DNA of 64,000 nucleotides, from positions 1-64,000 of the forward strand of contig NZ_JAJFUC010000064.1 of the NCBI RefSeq assembly GCF_021372645.1, in the 5' to 3' direction. The stretch comes from Clostridium sp. GTDB lineage: Bacteria > Bacillota > Clostridia > Clostridiales > Clostridiaceae. Below, in pieces: positions 1 through 7,414 of this stretch. A model generated the notes under the pieces. It was not told the origin of the DNA. It made no database searches and saw only the letters and a program-made list of their open reading frames with translations. Each line of letters opens with the position of its first letter. The first letter of the stretch is position 1. The translations under genes were made by a program, and so were the position numbers.

Positions 1-74
1 AAATCACCCTTACATTAATTTTATGAAAAAGATAAGTTCAATATTTTTAGAGAACTTATCTTTTTTATAAAAAT

Positions 75-536
75 TTATTTTACATTATACATTCCATGGC
101 TATTCATGTAATTAAAAAGTTCTTGACCATGCTTTTGTTCATCTTGTTGAATATGTTGCATTGCCTGCCTAACTATAGGATTAGCAGATTCAAAAACGTC
201 AATATCATAAGTACCTGAAACATATTTTTCTGTAGATAATAAGTCATTACAAAGTATTTTATCATGTTGATTATTTACAGCATCTTGAGTATTACTTTGA
301 GTCAACGGTTGTTTAGCTTGTTGATTGTGACTTAAATTTGGTTGTTGCCCTTGAAGCATTTCATTAATAATATCGTAGTGATGTTGTTCTTCACCAGCAA
401 GTTTATTAAAAAGTTGCTTCAACTGTGCACCTTCAGCTTGCTGAGAATAATTTTTGTATTTTTCAATACAAACTTCCTCTTGAAGCTTTCCATCTTCTAA
501 AAACATTCTTTCTTTTTGACTAAGTCCTATTTGCAT
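75..536 (-). CDS. Spore coat protein, CotF family
   Basis: A 153-residue protein with two ferritin-like helical stretches: residues about 1-65, with the helix motif EEQHHYDIINEM, and about 95-150, with the matching QQDEQKHGQELFNYM. They are joined by a Gln/Asn-rich linker. This is the layout of the CotF coat proteins of endospore formers, which assemble into the spore coat during sporulation. The start is well supported: the minus strand carries GGAGGTGAT 5-13 bases upstream of the ATG. The reading frame stays open upstream to about position 750, but that part is Ser/Thr-rich, has no start codon and looks like a separate remnant. No catalytic residues are expected. The family call is firm; the exact coat layer is not visible. 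Confidence 0.85.
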   Translation of the reverse strand: MQIGLSQKERMFLEDGKLQEEVCIEKYKNYSQQAEGAQLKQLFNKLAGEEQHHYDIINEMLQGQQPNLSHNQQAKQPLTQSNTQDAVNNQHDKILCNDLLSTEKYVSGTYDIDVFESANPIVRQAMQHIQQDEQKHGQELFNYMNSHGMYNVK

Positions 537-599
537 ATTAATATCACCTCCAGCATATTTTAGACAAAAAATACTTACATTATGTATATAAATTAAGTT

Positions 600-750
600 T
601 AACTGTGGAGTAGAGGTAGAAGAAGTATTAAAATCTATAGTTTTAGTAGGAGCTGATTCAGAAGTAGTAATATGATTGCTTGATGGAGTAGTAGATGATC
701 CATTATTCTCATTTCTAAAATCATCTTCAAAATATAAAAATAAAATCTAA
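600..750 (-). pseudogene. Ser/Thr-rich C-terminal remnant of an unknown protein
   Basis: Read on the minus strand this stretch is open and encodes a low-complexity Ser/Thr/Asn-rich segment (it includes GSSTTPSSN and TSESAPTKT). There is no start codon or ribosome binding site. It begins just after an in-frame stop near 752 and runs in frame toward the coat gene below it, with no stop of its own. It looks like a leftover tail of a cell-surface or spore protein. It could also be chance open sequence in AT-rich DNA. Confidence 0.35.
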
Positions 751-809
751 ATAAGAACTTGGTAAAATATAGAGAATCAATTTAATTAAATAAAAATGAA
801 GAGTAAGAA

Positions 810-1000
810 ATTTAAGCACTTAAGACATCAAAAGGACAAATTGAAGGAATAATAAAAATGATGGAAGAAGGCAGATATATCAAATCAAATCATTGAAGCA
901 TAGTCATTAGATTAAAAAACTAATATACTGATGAAAGTGGTAATCTTGTTAAAAAGTATAGGATAGCTGCAGTTCCTACAATATATTATTTGCAGAAATA
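810..1000 (+). pseudogene. Decayed CsoR-type repressor fused to a thioredoxin remnant
   Basis: Two protein echoes lie close together. Around 822-880 one frame reads LRHQKGQIEGIIKMMEEGRY, then after a frame change DISNQIIEA. That is the metal- or formaldehyde-sensing CsoR/FrmR helix pattern, with the usual Cys lost at the shift. Around 924-985 another frame reads YTDESGNLVKKYRIAAVPTI, the beta-alpha-beta part of thioredoxins that ends in the cis-Pro motif VPT. Neither has a start, a complete domain or a continuous frame. I read this as erosion of a small redox/metal-response locus. Confidence is moderate because both matches are short. Confidence 0.5.
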
Positions 1001-1015
1001 CTTCAAAATGACTAT

Positions 1016-1046
1016 AATCCCATGTGTTAAAAAAATGCATGGGATT
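1016..1046 (+). terminator. Hairpin upstream of def
   Basis: A perfect 9-bp stem (aatcccatg at 1016-1024 pairs with catgggatt at 1038-1046) closes a 13-base A-rich loop and is followed by cattatattta. It could end transcription left over from the remnant region before def. The weak T-run makes this uncertain. Confidence 0.35.
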
Positions 1047-1163
1047 CATTATATTTAATCAAAATCTTGATTGCTTATTTTCTACATATAAAATTCATAA
1101 GTTTATGTTAAAATACTGAATATACGAAAGTAGAATATAAAAATTATAAGAGGGGTAATTTAA

Positions 1164-1619
1164 ATGGCATTAAGGCAAATCAGACTTTTTGGTGATGAAA
1201 TATTAAGAAAAAAAAGTAGAGAAGTTGAAGTTGTAGATGAAAAGATAATACAAATCCTAGATGATATGGCGGAGACTATGTATAATACAGAAAATGGTGG
1301 AGGGTTAGCAGCACCACAAATAGGTATACTAAAAAGGCTAGTTGTAATAGATATGGGACAGGGATTAATAAAATTAATTAATCCAAAGATAATTAAGCAA
1401 GAAGGAAGTCAAGAAGTTATAGAGGGATGTTTAAGCAATCCGAATGTATTTGGAAAGCTATTAAGGCCAGAAAAGGTAACAATACAAGCACTAAATGAAA
1501 AAGGTAGAAGAATAATATTAACAGGTACAGGAGATTTAGCAAAATGTTTTTGCCACGAAATTGACCATTTAGAAGGCATTCTTTTCACTGATTTTGTTAT
1601 TAAATATATAAAATTATAA
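1164..1619 (+). CDS. def: Peptide deformylase
   Basis: Removes the N-formyl group from the starting methionine of nascent proteins at the ribosome. All three family motifs are visible in the 151 residues. Motif 1 is GGGLAAPQ at 45-52, with catalytic Gln52. Motif 2 is EGCLS at 87-91, with metal ligand Cys89. Motif 3 is HEIDH at 131-135, with ligands His131 and His135 and catalytic Glu132. The length fits the short type I/III clostridial deformylases. GAGGGG sits 8-13 bases before the ATG. The gene stands alone rather than beside fmt or priA, so it may be a second deformylase copy; that part is inference. A hairpin at 1805-1832 probably ends its transcript. Confidence 0.95.
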   Translation: MALRQIRLFGDEILRKKSREVEVVDEKIIQILDDMAETMYNTENGGGLAAPQIGILKRLVVIDMGQGLIKLINPKIIKQEGSQEVIEGCLSNPNVFGKLLRPEKVTIQALNEKGRRIILTGTGDLAKCFCHEIDHLEGILFTDFVIKYIKL

Positions 1620-2030
1620 TAGAATATTAAATTTTCAGATGCCGTATTATTCAGAAATGAATTTGCAGTGTTTTCTACGCAATATGAATAGTATTGATTG
1701 TGAAGCTGAGCAGTAAAAAATAATTGCAATAAAAAATTTATGCTAAAAGTTTGAGAATAGCATAAGTTATGAGTTGATAAAAGCAAATATATATATAATA
1801 GAGAGTGCTAAGGTAAATTCTTAGCATTCTTTTGTTTCCTACTATCATGCCTTAATTTTTTATAATTAATTTCACACAGTGATATTTTAAGATGATATTA
1901 TGAAGTAAGAAGAATTATTCGATATATATGAATTAAATATTTCAGATTGCGTATTTTAGAATTTAAAGCATTAAATAAATAATATAAAAATATACATAGT
2001 ATTAAGTGCGAGTAATATTAGGAGTTAAAT
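1620..2030. other. Intergenic region after def
   Basis: This 411-base gap holds the hairpin at 1805-1832 and two short echoes of the phrase TTTCAGATGCC/TTTCAGATTGC (near 1634 and 1941), which also occurs near 25.0 and 27.5 kb. I see no open frame with a ribosome binding site and no recognisable RNA. The promoter of the protease gene should lie in the last 150 bases, but no clear -35/-10 pair stands out. Confidence 0.5.
1805..1832 (+). terminator. Terminator after def
   Basis: An 8-bp stem (gtgctaag at 1805-1812 with cttagcat at 1820-1827, one G-U pair) with a 7-base loop is followed by tcttttg. It has the form of an intrinsic terminator. Confidence 0.7.
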
Positions 2031-3860
2031 ATGTCTAATTCACGTGACTGTAATTTATATTATGATCCCAATACAGCAAATTATTTAATTGAATATAGAG
2101 GAGATTTTAAAGAAAAAATAGATAAAATATCTTATGCTTGTGGGGATATAATTACAGACACTATTGGGGTTGTATCATTACAGGTTAAAGATTTAGATAG
2201 ACTTTTAATTGATGTACCAGAAATTGTTTTTTATGCTTTTAGAAATATGTTTGTACTGCAGGATGTTTCACCATCTTCTGTAGATAATATAAATAATATT
2301 AAAATTAATCCATACTTGGATTTAACAGGAAGAAATGTACTAATAGGTATAGTAGATACTGGGATAGATTATTTAAATGAAGAATTTATAAGAGAGGATG
2401 ATACATCAAGAATAATTAATATATGGGATCAAACAATAAAAAATAATACTGATGATTCTGTATATATTGGACAAAATTATTCAAATGAGCAAATAAACAA
2501 TGCAATTAACGCACATAGAAATAATAAAGATCCATATGAAATTGTGCCTTCAAAAGATGAAATTGGTCACGGGACTAAGGTTGCTGGAATAATAGGTGCG
2601 AGAGGATATAATAAAGAACTTCAAGGGATTGCCAATGAAAGTAATTTTGTGATTGTTAAACTTTTTGAATCGTCTAATTTTAAGCAGCAATTAAAAGAAA
2701 ATAATGTTGCAGACACTCCGGTATATAATGCTTCTGAAATTGTAGCAGGGCTAGAGTATTTAAGAAAAGAATCTATAGAGCGTAGGCAACCTATGGTAGT
2801 GTACATTGGTGTTGGAAGTACTGAAGGAAGTCATGATGGCACAGATTTGATTTCTAGATATGTAACATCTTTTGGAAGTAATATAGGACTATGCTGTGTA
2901 GCTGGAACTGGAAATGAAGGAGATGCACAAGGACATGCATCAGGAAATATTAAAAATAAAGGAGATATAAAAGTAGTAAATTTAAAAATACCAAGGGAAT
3001 TAAAATATTTTCACTTTGATATATGGGTACGAAGACCTAATGTTGTTTCACTAAATGTAATTTCCCCTACTGGAGAAGCATCAGCAATCATTGAAGCAAA
3101 AATGAGTAAGTTTCAACCAGTCAAATTTGTTTTTTTAAATACTACAATAACAGTTAGGTATTATAATCCTGAACATTTTACTGGACATGAAGTTATAAGT
3201 ATTACATTCAATGATGTAAAACCTGGAATATGGAGTTTTAATTTAATGGGTAAATACATAACTGATGGAAGATATGACATATGGCTTCCACCTAAAAGTA
3301 CTTTGCCAGAAAATACAGTGTTCCTTGAACCAGATCCTTTTAATACACTAACAAGTCCATCTGAATCAGTTAATGTAGTTACAGTTGCTTATTATGGAAA
3401 TAATAATGCTTTAATTGCAGCTTCTGGTAAGGGATTTAATACTAACAATTTAATTAATCCTGATATTGCAACTATGGGAATAAATATTTTAACAACAAAA
3501 GTTTCAGGGGGAGTTACAACCTTTTCAGGTAGTTCAGCAGCTACTGCAATAGTGGCTGGAGCTTGTGCTCTTTTATTGCAGTGGGGGATTATTGACGGAA
3601 ATGATAAATCTATGTATGCAAAAAAGATTACTAGCTATCTTATATATGGAGCGAATAGAAATGAACTTTACAAATATCCAAGTAGAGAAATTGGCTATGG
3701 GGATTTTGATTTATTAGGTACTTTTAATATTATTAGTAGGATTTATATGAGAAATAATGAAATGCGTAGTACCAGTAATCTTAATCAAAAAAATATTGAG
3801 CAAAATTATGAATTTATTGAATATTATATTAATAAATTATATATAAGGATTCCAAGGTAA
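2031..3860 (+). CDS. Subtilisin-like serine protease, Csp germination-protease type
   Basis: A 609-residue S8-family peptidase. The catalytic triad is visible: Asp109 in GIVDTGID, His180 in IGHGTKVAG and Ser502 in SGSSAATA. Asn295 in GTGNEG would form the oxyanion hole. About 200 residues are inserted between the oxyanion Asn and the Ser, as in the clostridial Csp proteases that process pro-SleC and so trigger cortex hydrolysis at germination. There is no signal peptide, which fits a spore-packaged enzyme. The family motif GTSMA appears here as GSSAA. GGAG precedes the ATG by 8 bases. No sleC or second csp gene is nearby, so the germination role is inferred from the family only. Several paralogues per genome are common in this group. 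Confidence 0.85.
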   Translation: MSNSRDCNLYYDPNTANYLIEYRGDFKEKIDKISYACGDIITDTIGVVSLQVKDLDRLLIDVPEIVFYAFRNMFVLQDVSPSSVDNINNIKINPYLDLTGRNVLIGIVDTGIDYLNEEFIREDDTSRIINIWDQTIKNNTDDSVYIGQNYSNEQINNAINAHRNNKDPYEIVPSKDEIGHGTKVAGIIGARGYNKELQGIANESNFVIVKLFESSNFKQQLKENNVADTPVYNASEIVAGLEYLRKESIERRQPMVVYIGVGSTEGSHDGTDLISRYVTSFGSNIGLCCVAGTGNEGDAQGHASGNIKNKGDIKVVNLKIPRELKYFHFDIWVRRPNVVSLNVISPTGEASAIIEAKMSKFQPVKFVFLNTTITVRYYNPEHFTGHEVISITFNDVKPGIWSFNLMGKYITDGRYDIWLPPKSTLPENTVFLEPDPFNTLTSPSESVNVVTVAYYGNNNALIAASGKGFNTNNLINPDIATMGINILTTKVSGGVTTFSGSSAATAIVAGACALLLQWGIIDGNDKSMYAKKITSYLIYGANRNELYKYPSREIGYGDFDLLGTFNIISRIYMRNNEMRSTSNLNQKNIEQNYEFIEYYINKLYIRIPR

Positions 3861-3912
3861 GATAGGGAGGAGTTAGATTCAAGGGAAGTATTTCAAAAAA
3901 AATGGATATATA

Positions 3913-3937
3913 TCCAAATCCGCAGTGGGGATTTGGA
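3913..3937. terminator. Hairpin between convergent genes
   Basis: A perfect 9-bp stem (tccaaatcc at 3913-3921 with ggatttgga at 3929-3937) with a 7-base loop lies between the protease and the convergent amidotransferase gene. It has no T-run on the plus strand, so it may be a weak terminator or only a structured 3' end. Confidence 0.4.
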
Positions 3938-4022
3938 ATACTAAATATACTAAAGATGTTTCAAAATATAATATAGTTAATAAATAATAAAACCTAAAAT
4001 TGTAGCGCAAAATAGTTGATTA

Positions 4023-4790
4023 TTATAATTTAACTTTTTTCTTATTATTTTTAGAAGGTATGTTATTTGATGAAGCAACTATAAATGATTTGAAAAGTTT
4101 AAACATATTTTTATCATTATAAACAGTCAGAATTTCAGGATGAAATTGTACACCAACAACAAATTTTTCATTACATTTTTCAATTGCTTCGATTACATTA
4201 TCTTTAGAATAAGCAGTAACTTTAAAACCAGGAGCTAAATCTTTGATTGATTGATGATGAAAGGAATTAGTGATAATAGAACTTCCTAAAATACTATGTA
4301 AAATTGAATTTTCAATAATATTTAGTGTATGAGTTACTGCACCATCTTTTGTTTGTTGTTGATGTTTAATATAACAACCTTCCATATCTGATATATCTTG
4401 ATACAAGGTACCACCAAAGGCGACATTTAAAATTTGGTGTCCTCTGCATATAGCTAAAATAGGTTTATTAAGTTCACAAGCTATTTTAGCTATTAAAATA
4501 TCAAAAGTATCTTTATCTGGGAATATATAACCTAATTTAGGGGAAGGTTCTTCATTATATACTAAAGGATTTATATCAATTCCGCCAGAAAGAAGAACAC
4601 CATCTAGAAGCTCAATTTGCCTTCTAATAGATTCTTCATCACAAAGAATAGGAAGCATAACAGGAATTCCACCTGCTTTAATTACTGATTCTACATAATC
4701 ATTATTAAGTGATTCTATAACAGAATGAGAATAAGGAGTTTCATGTTTAATAACTCTGCTTGAATTTATACCGATAATAGGTTTTTTCAT
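4023..4790 (-). CDS. Gamma-glutamyl-gamma-aminobutyrate hydrolase-like amidotransferase (peptidase C26)
   Basis: A 255-residue class I glutamine amidotransferase-fold hydrolase. It has the nucleophile Cys115 in ICRGHQ, the histidine/glutamate pair His217 and Glu219 in QFHPE, and the oxyanion-strand motif LLSGGIDINP near residues 66-75. This arrangement is typical of PuuD-like enzymes, which cleave gamma-glutamyl amides such as gamma-glutamyl-GABA. The substrate here is not determined: no putrescine-degradation genes are nearby. GGAGG lies about 10 bases upstream of the ATG, and a consensus promoter precedes it. The last 12 residues are Lys/Asn-rich and probably disordered. Confidence 0.85.
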   Translation of the reverse strand: MKKPIIGINSSRVIKHETPYSHSVIESLNNDYVESVIKAGGIPVMLPILCDEESIRRQIELLDGVLLSGGIDINPLVYNEEPSPKLGYIFPDKDTFDILIAKIACELNKPILAICRGHQILNVAFGGTLYQDISDMEGCYIKHQQQTKDGAVTHTLNIIENSILHSILGSSIITNSFHHQSIKDLAPGFKVTAYSKDNVIEAIEKCNEKFVVGVQFHPEILTVYNDKNMFKLFKSFIVASSNNIPSKNNKKKVKL

Positions 4791-4827
4791 AATAATAGTA
4801 CCTCCACTAAGAATGTATATAAATTAT

Positions 4828-4856
4828 ACTATATAGAGGCAAGTAAATATTGTCAA
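4828..4856 (-). promoter_or_regulatory. Sigma-A type promoter of the C26 amidotransferase gene
   Basis: On the minus strand a perfect -35 TTGACA (4851-4856) is followed by a 17-base spacer and a -10 TATAGT (4828-4833). This would start transcription about 30 bases before the ATG at 4790. The spacing and direction fit only this gene. Confidence 0.75.
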
Positions 4857-5008
4857 TTGTAGTTTATTGGTACAAATATAAAGAAATTCTAAAGAATATA
4901 AAAATAAATATTTACAAAATAAACAAATCAAGTACAATAGAATTGACGATAATTTATTTCTTGAAGAAACCTAAGATAAAAAGAGCCGTTTAGGTGGATA
5001 TGTATTAA

Positions 5009-5362
5009 ATGAAGAGATTTTTTTAAATTATCATAATAGTATTTAGCATAATGCAAATTATGACTTTAACAGCCTTTGCATATGAAAAATTTCAGAAATT
5101 AGAGGATATAAAAGATAATATTTATAAGCATTTTGAAAATAGAGACGCAAATTTTACTTTTTTTAATACTTTCAGTAAATAAAATAAAAGATTTTTTTGG
5201 AAATTACTTTGTAAAATAATTTCTGAAAAAGTCTTTTTATTTTTAAATTTGAAAGTGAAACTTATTGATAATAAACAAGAAGTATACATAAAATATTTAA
5301 TAAAGTTTACAAATTCAGGTACTTTATTTTTGGCATATATAGATATAAACAGAAGTATTTAA
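5009..5362 (+). pseudogene. Small secreted protein gene with two in-frame stops
   Basis: One reading frame of 118 codons runs from an ATG at 5009 to TAA at 5360-5362 with only two interruptions, TAA at 5024 and TAA at 5180. It starts MKRFF, continues after the first stop with a hydrophobic run IIIIVFSIMQIMTLTAFA, as in a signal peptide ending in an AxA-like site, then a charged segment (EKFQKLEDIKDNIYKHFENR) and a beta-rich tail (YIKYLIKFTNSGTLFLAYID). AGGTGG lies upstream of the ATG. I do not recognise the family. The simplest reading is a recently inactivated exported protein. Confidence 0.5.
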
Positions 5363-5369
5363 TTTAGGG

Positions 5370-5650
5370 ATAGTGTAAAAATGAATATTCGACAAATTGA
5401 GTAGTTCAAAAATTATATTTATGTTATTAATATTACAATATTCAGGTCATTAGCTTTTATGAAACTTGAACTACGCCTAAAAAATAATAAAGTTGTATAA
5501 ATATTCAAGTTTTGTTAAAATGTTATTAAATAAATTTAAAAGAATTTTTATTATATAAACATTACTAAAAAGCAAATGAATATAATAAAACATGCTTAAT
5601 ATTTATTACAGAATTTTATATAAAAATTATAACTTAAGATTAAATTAATT
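5370..5650. other. Intergenic stretch with a possible LysR start remnant
   Basis: At 5381 a frame begins MNIRQIE and then hits a stop. This resembles the first residues of LysR-type regulators (MNIRQLEYF), but nothing after it supports the family. The rest is AT-rich sequence without a supported feature. Confidence 0.25.
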
Positions 5651-5657
5651 GGAAAAC

Positions 5658-5906
5658 TGCAACGATACCGAGATTATTTTGTATCTAATAGAATAGTACA
5701 GTTTTAAGAGTTTTTAATAATCACCCAGATGTTAAAGAAAGTACAAGGCAAAAGGTTTTAGAAATTATAAAGAGGGATATGATGCAACAAGCTATTTAAT
5801 AAATAAAGGACATAAAAAGATAGTAGTAATTTTGGGTGAAACTAATGATATGAGTGTTAGTTTGTGGAGATTAGAAGGATACAAAAAAGCACTTTTTAAG
5901 CATTAA
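5658..5906 (+). pseudogene. LacI-family regulator remnant upstream of malQ
   Basis: Two separated pieces of a LacI repressor remain. Near 5720-5775 one frame gives NNHPDVKESTRQKVLEII, the end of the helix-turn-helix/hinge region. From about 5772 a different frame gives GYDATSYLINKGHKKI, then LWRLEGYKKALFKH and a stop at 5904-5906, which matches the sugar-binding core. Roughly the first half of the ligand domain is missing between them. A LacI-type maltose regulator commonly sits before malQ in Firmicutes, so this is probably the eroded local regulator of the pair that follows, leaving malQ-glgP without a linked repressor. Confidence 0.7.
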
Positions 5907-5924
5907 TAGGGTGGAGGAATGAGA

Positions 5925-7412
5925 ATGGAAAGAGGTAGTGGAATCATTATGCATATAGCATCTTTGCCAGGTAAATATGGAATAGGTACATTTGGAAAAG
6001 AAGCATATGAATTTGCTGAGTTTTTAAAAAAGGCTGGTCAAAGGTATTGGCAGATACTTCCTTTAGGTCAAACAAGCTATGGAGATTCACCGTATCAGTC
6101 AGTTTCAGCGTTTGCGGGGAATCCGTACTTTATTGATTTTGATATTTTGGAAAAAGATGGACTGCTAAAAAAAGAAGATTATAATGCAATAAATTTTGGA
6201 GATAATTCTGAAGTTATAAACTATGGAGCATTATTTACAGAAAAAATGAAAGTATTAAGGATTGCATATGAGAATTCTAAAAAAAATGAATGCAATGATT
6301 TTAAAATTTTTGAAAAAGCAGAATCGTATTGGCTTGATGATTATGCTTTATTTATGGCATTGAAAGTTAATTTTAATTTAAAAAGCTCTCAAACTTGGGA
6401 TGATAATATTAGGTTAAGAAAAGAAGAAACTTTAAATAAGTACAAAGAACAGCTTACTGATGAAGTGCAATATTGGAAGTTTTTGCAATATGAATTTTTT
6501 AAGCAATGGACGAGTTTAAAATATTATGTTAATAAATTAGGCATTGAAATTATAGGAGATATACCAATATATGTGGCTGAAGATAGTGCTGATTTATGGA
6601 GTAATCCAAAAGTATTTTTATTAGATGAGAAAACTTTAAAACCAATAAAAATTTCAGGATGTCCACCTGATGCATTTTCAGCAACTGGACAACTTTGGGG
6701 AAATCCTATTTATGATTGGAAATATCTTGAGGAGACAAGCTATAAATGGTGGATAAATAGAATTAAACAAAGCTTGAAACTTTATGATGTAATTAGAATA
6801 GATCATTTTAGGGGATTTGAAGCTTATTGGTCTATACCTTATGGAAATAAAACCGCAGAAAATGGAGAGTGGGTAAAAGGACCAGAAATGAAATTATTTA
6901 GTGCTATAAAAGAAGAATTTGGAGCTATAAATATTATAGCTGAAGATTTAGGTTTATTAACTGAAGAAACTATAAATTTTAGAGAAAAGTCAGGATTTCC
7001 AGGAATGAAAGTATTAGCATTTGCTTTTTCTGGTGGCAGTAAAAATGCATATCTTCCACACAATTATGAAAAAAATTCTGTGGCTTATACAGGAACACAT
7101 GATAATGATACAGTAAGAGGTTGGTTTGAAACTACAGGAGGTAAGGCTGAAGTTAAAAATGCAATTGAATATTTAAAGTTAACAGAAGAAGAAGGTTATA
7201 ATTGGGGATTTATAAGAGGGATATGGAGTAGTGTTGCAAATACTTCTATTGCACTTATGCAAGATTTTTTAAATCTTGGGAATGAAGCAAGAATTAATAT
7301 GCCATCAACAATGAAAAATAATTGGAGTTGGAGAGCAAAAGAGAATGTTTTCACTAAGGAGTTAGCAAATAAAATTTATAGATTAACTGAAATTTATGGA
7401 AGGTGTGAATAA
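5925..7412 (+). CDS. malQ: 4-alpha-glucanotransferase (amylomaltase)
   Basis: A GH77 enzyme that transfers maltosyl/maltodextrinyl units between alpha-1,4-glucans, releasing glucose and lengthening the chains that the next gene degrades. Counted from an ATG at 5919, the catalytic residues fall at Asp295 (RIDHFRGF), Glu342 (AEDLG) and Asp395 (GTHDND), almost the numbering of the well-studied Thermus enzymes. The ATG at 5919 lies directly against the GGTGGAGG ribosome site. The ATG two codons on, at 5925, has proper spacing and is the more likely start, giving 495 residues beginning MERGSGIIM. It is followed after 2 bases by glgP, so the two are surely co-transcribed. Confidence 0.95.
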   Translation: MERGSGIIMHIASLPGKYGIGTFGKEAYEFAEFLKKAGQRYWQILPLGQTSYGDSPYQSVSAFAGNPYFIDFDILEKDGLLKKEDYNAINFGDNSEVINYGALFTEKMKVLRIAYENSKKNECNDFKIFEKAESYWLDDYALFMALKVNFNLKSSQTWDDNIRLRKEETLNKYKEQLTDEVQYWKFLQYEFFKQWTSLKYYVNKLGIEIIGDIPIYVAEDSADLWSNPKVFLLDEKTLKPIKISGCPPDAFSATGQLWGNPIYDWKYLEETSYKWWINRIKQSLKLYDVIRIDHFRGFEAYWSIPYGNKTAENGEWVKGPEMKLFSAIKEEFGAINIIAEDLGLLTEETINFREKSGFPGMKVLAFAFSGGSKNAYLPHNYEKNSVAYTGTHDNDTVRGWFETTGGKAEVKNAIEYLKLTEEEGYNWGFIRGIWSSVANTSIALMQDFLNLGNEARINMPSTMKNNWSWRAKENVFTKELANKIYRLTEIYGRCE

Positions 7413-7414
7413 TT

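Noticed and set aside
1409-1786. Long minus-strand frame opposite def
   Set aside because: It covers the conserved def gene in antisense, has no ribosome site or family features and arises from the codon bias of def.
5381-5404. LysR-type regulator start (MNIRQIE)
   Set aside because: Only seven residues match before a stop and nothing later in any frame supports a LysR helix-turn-helix.
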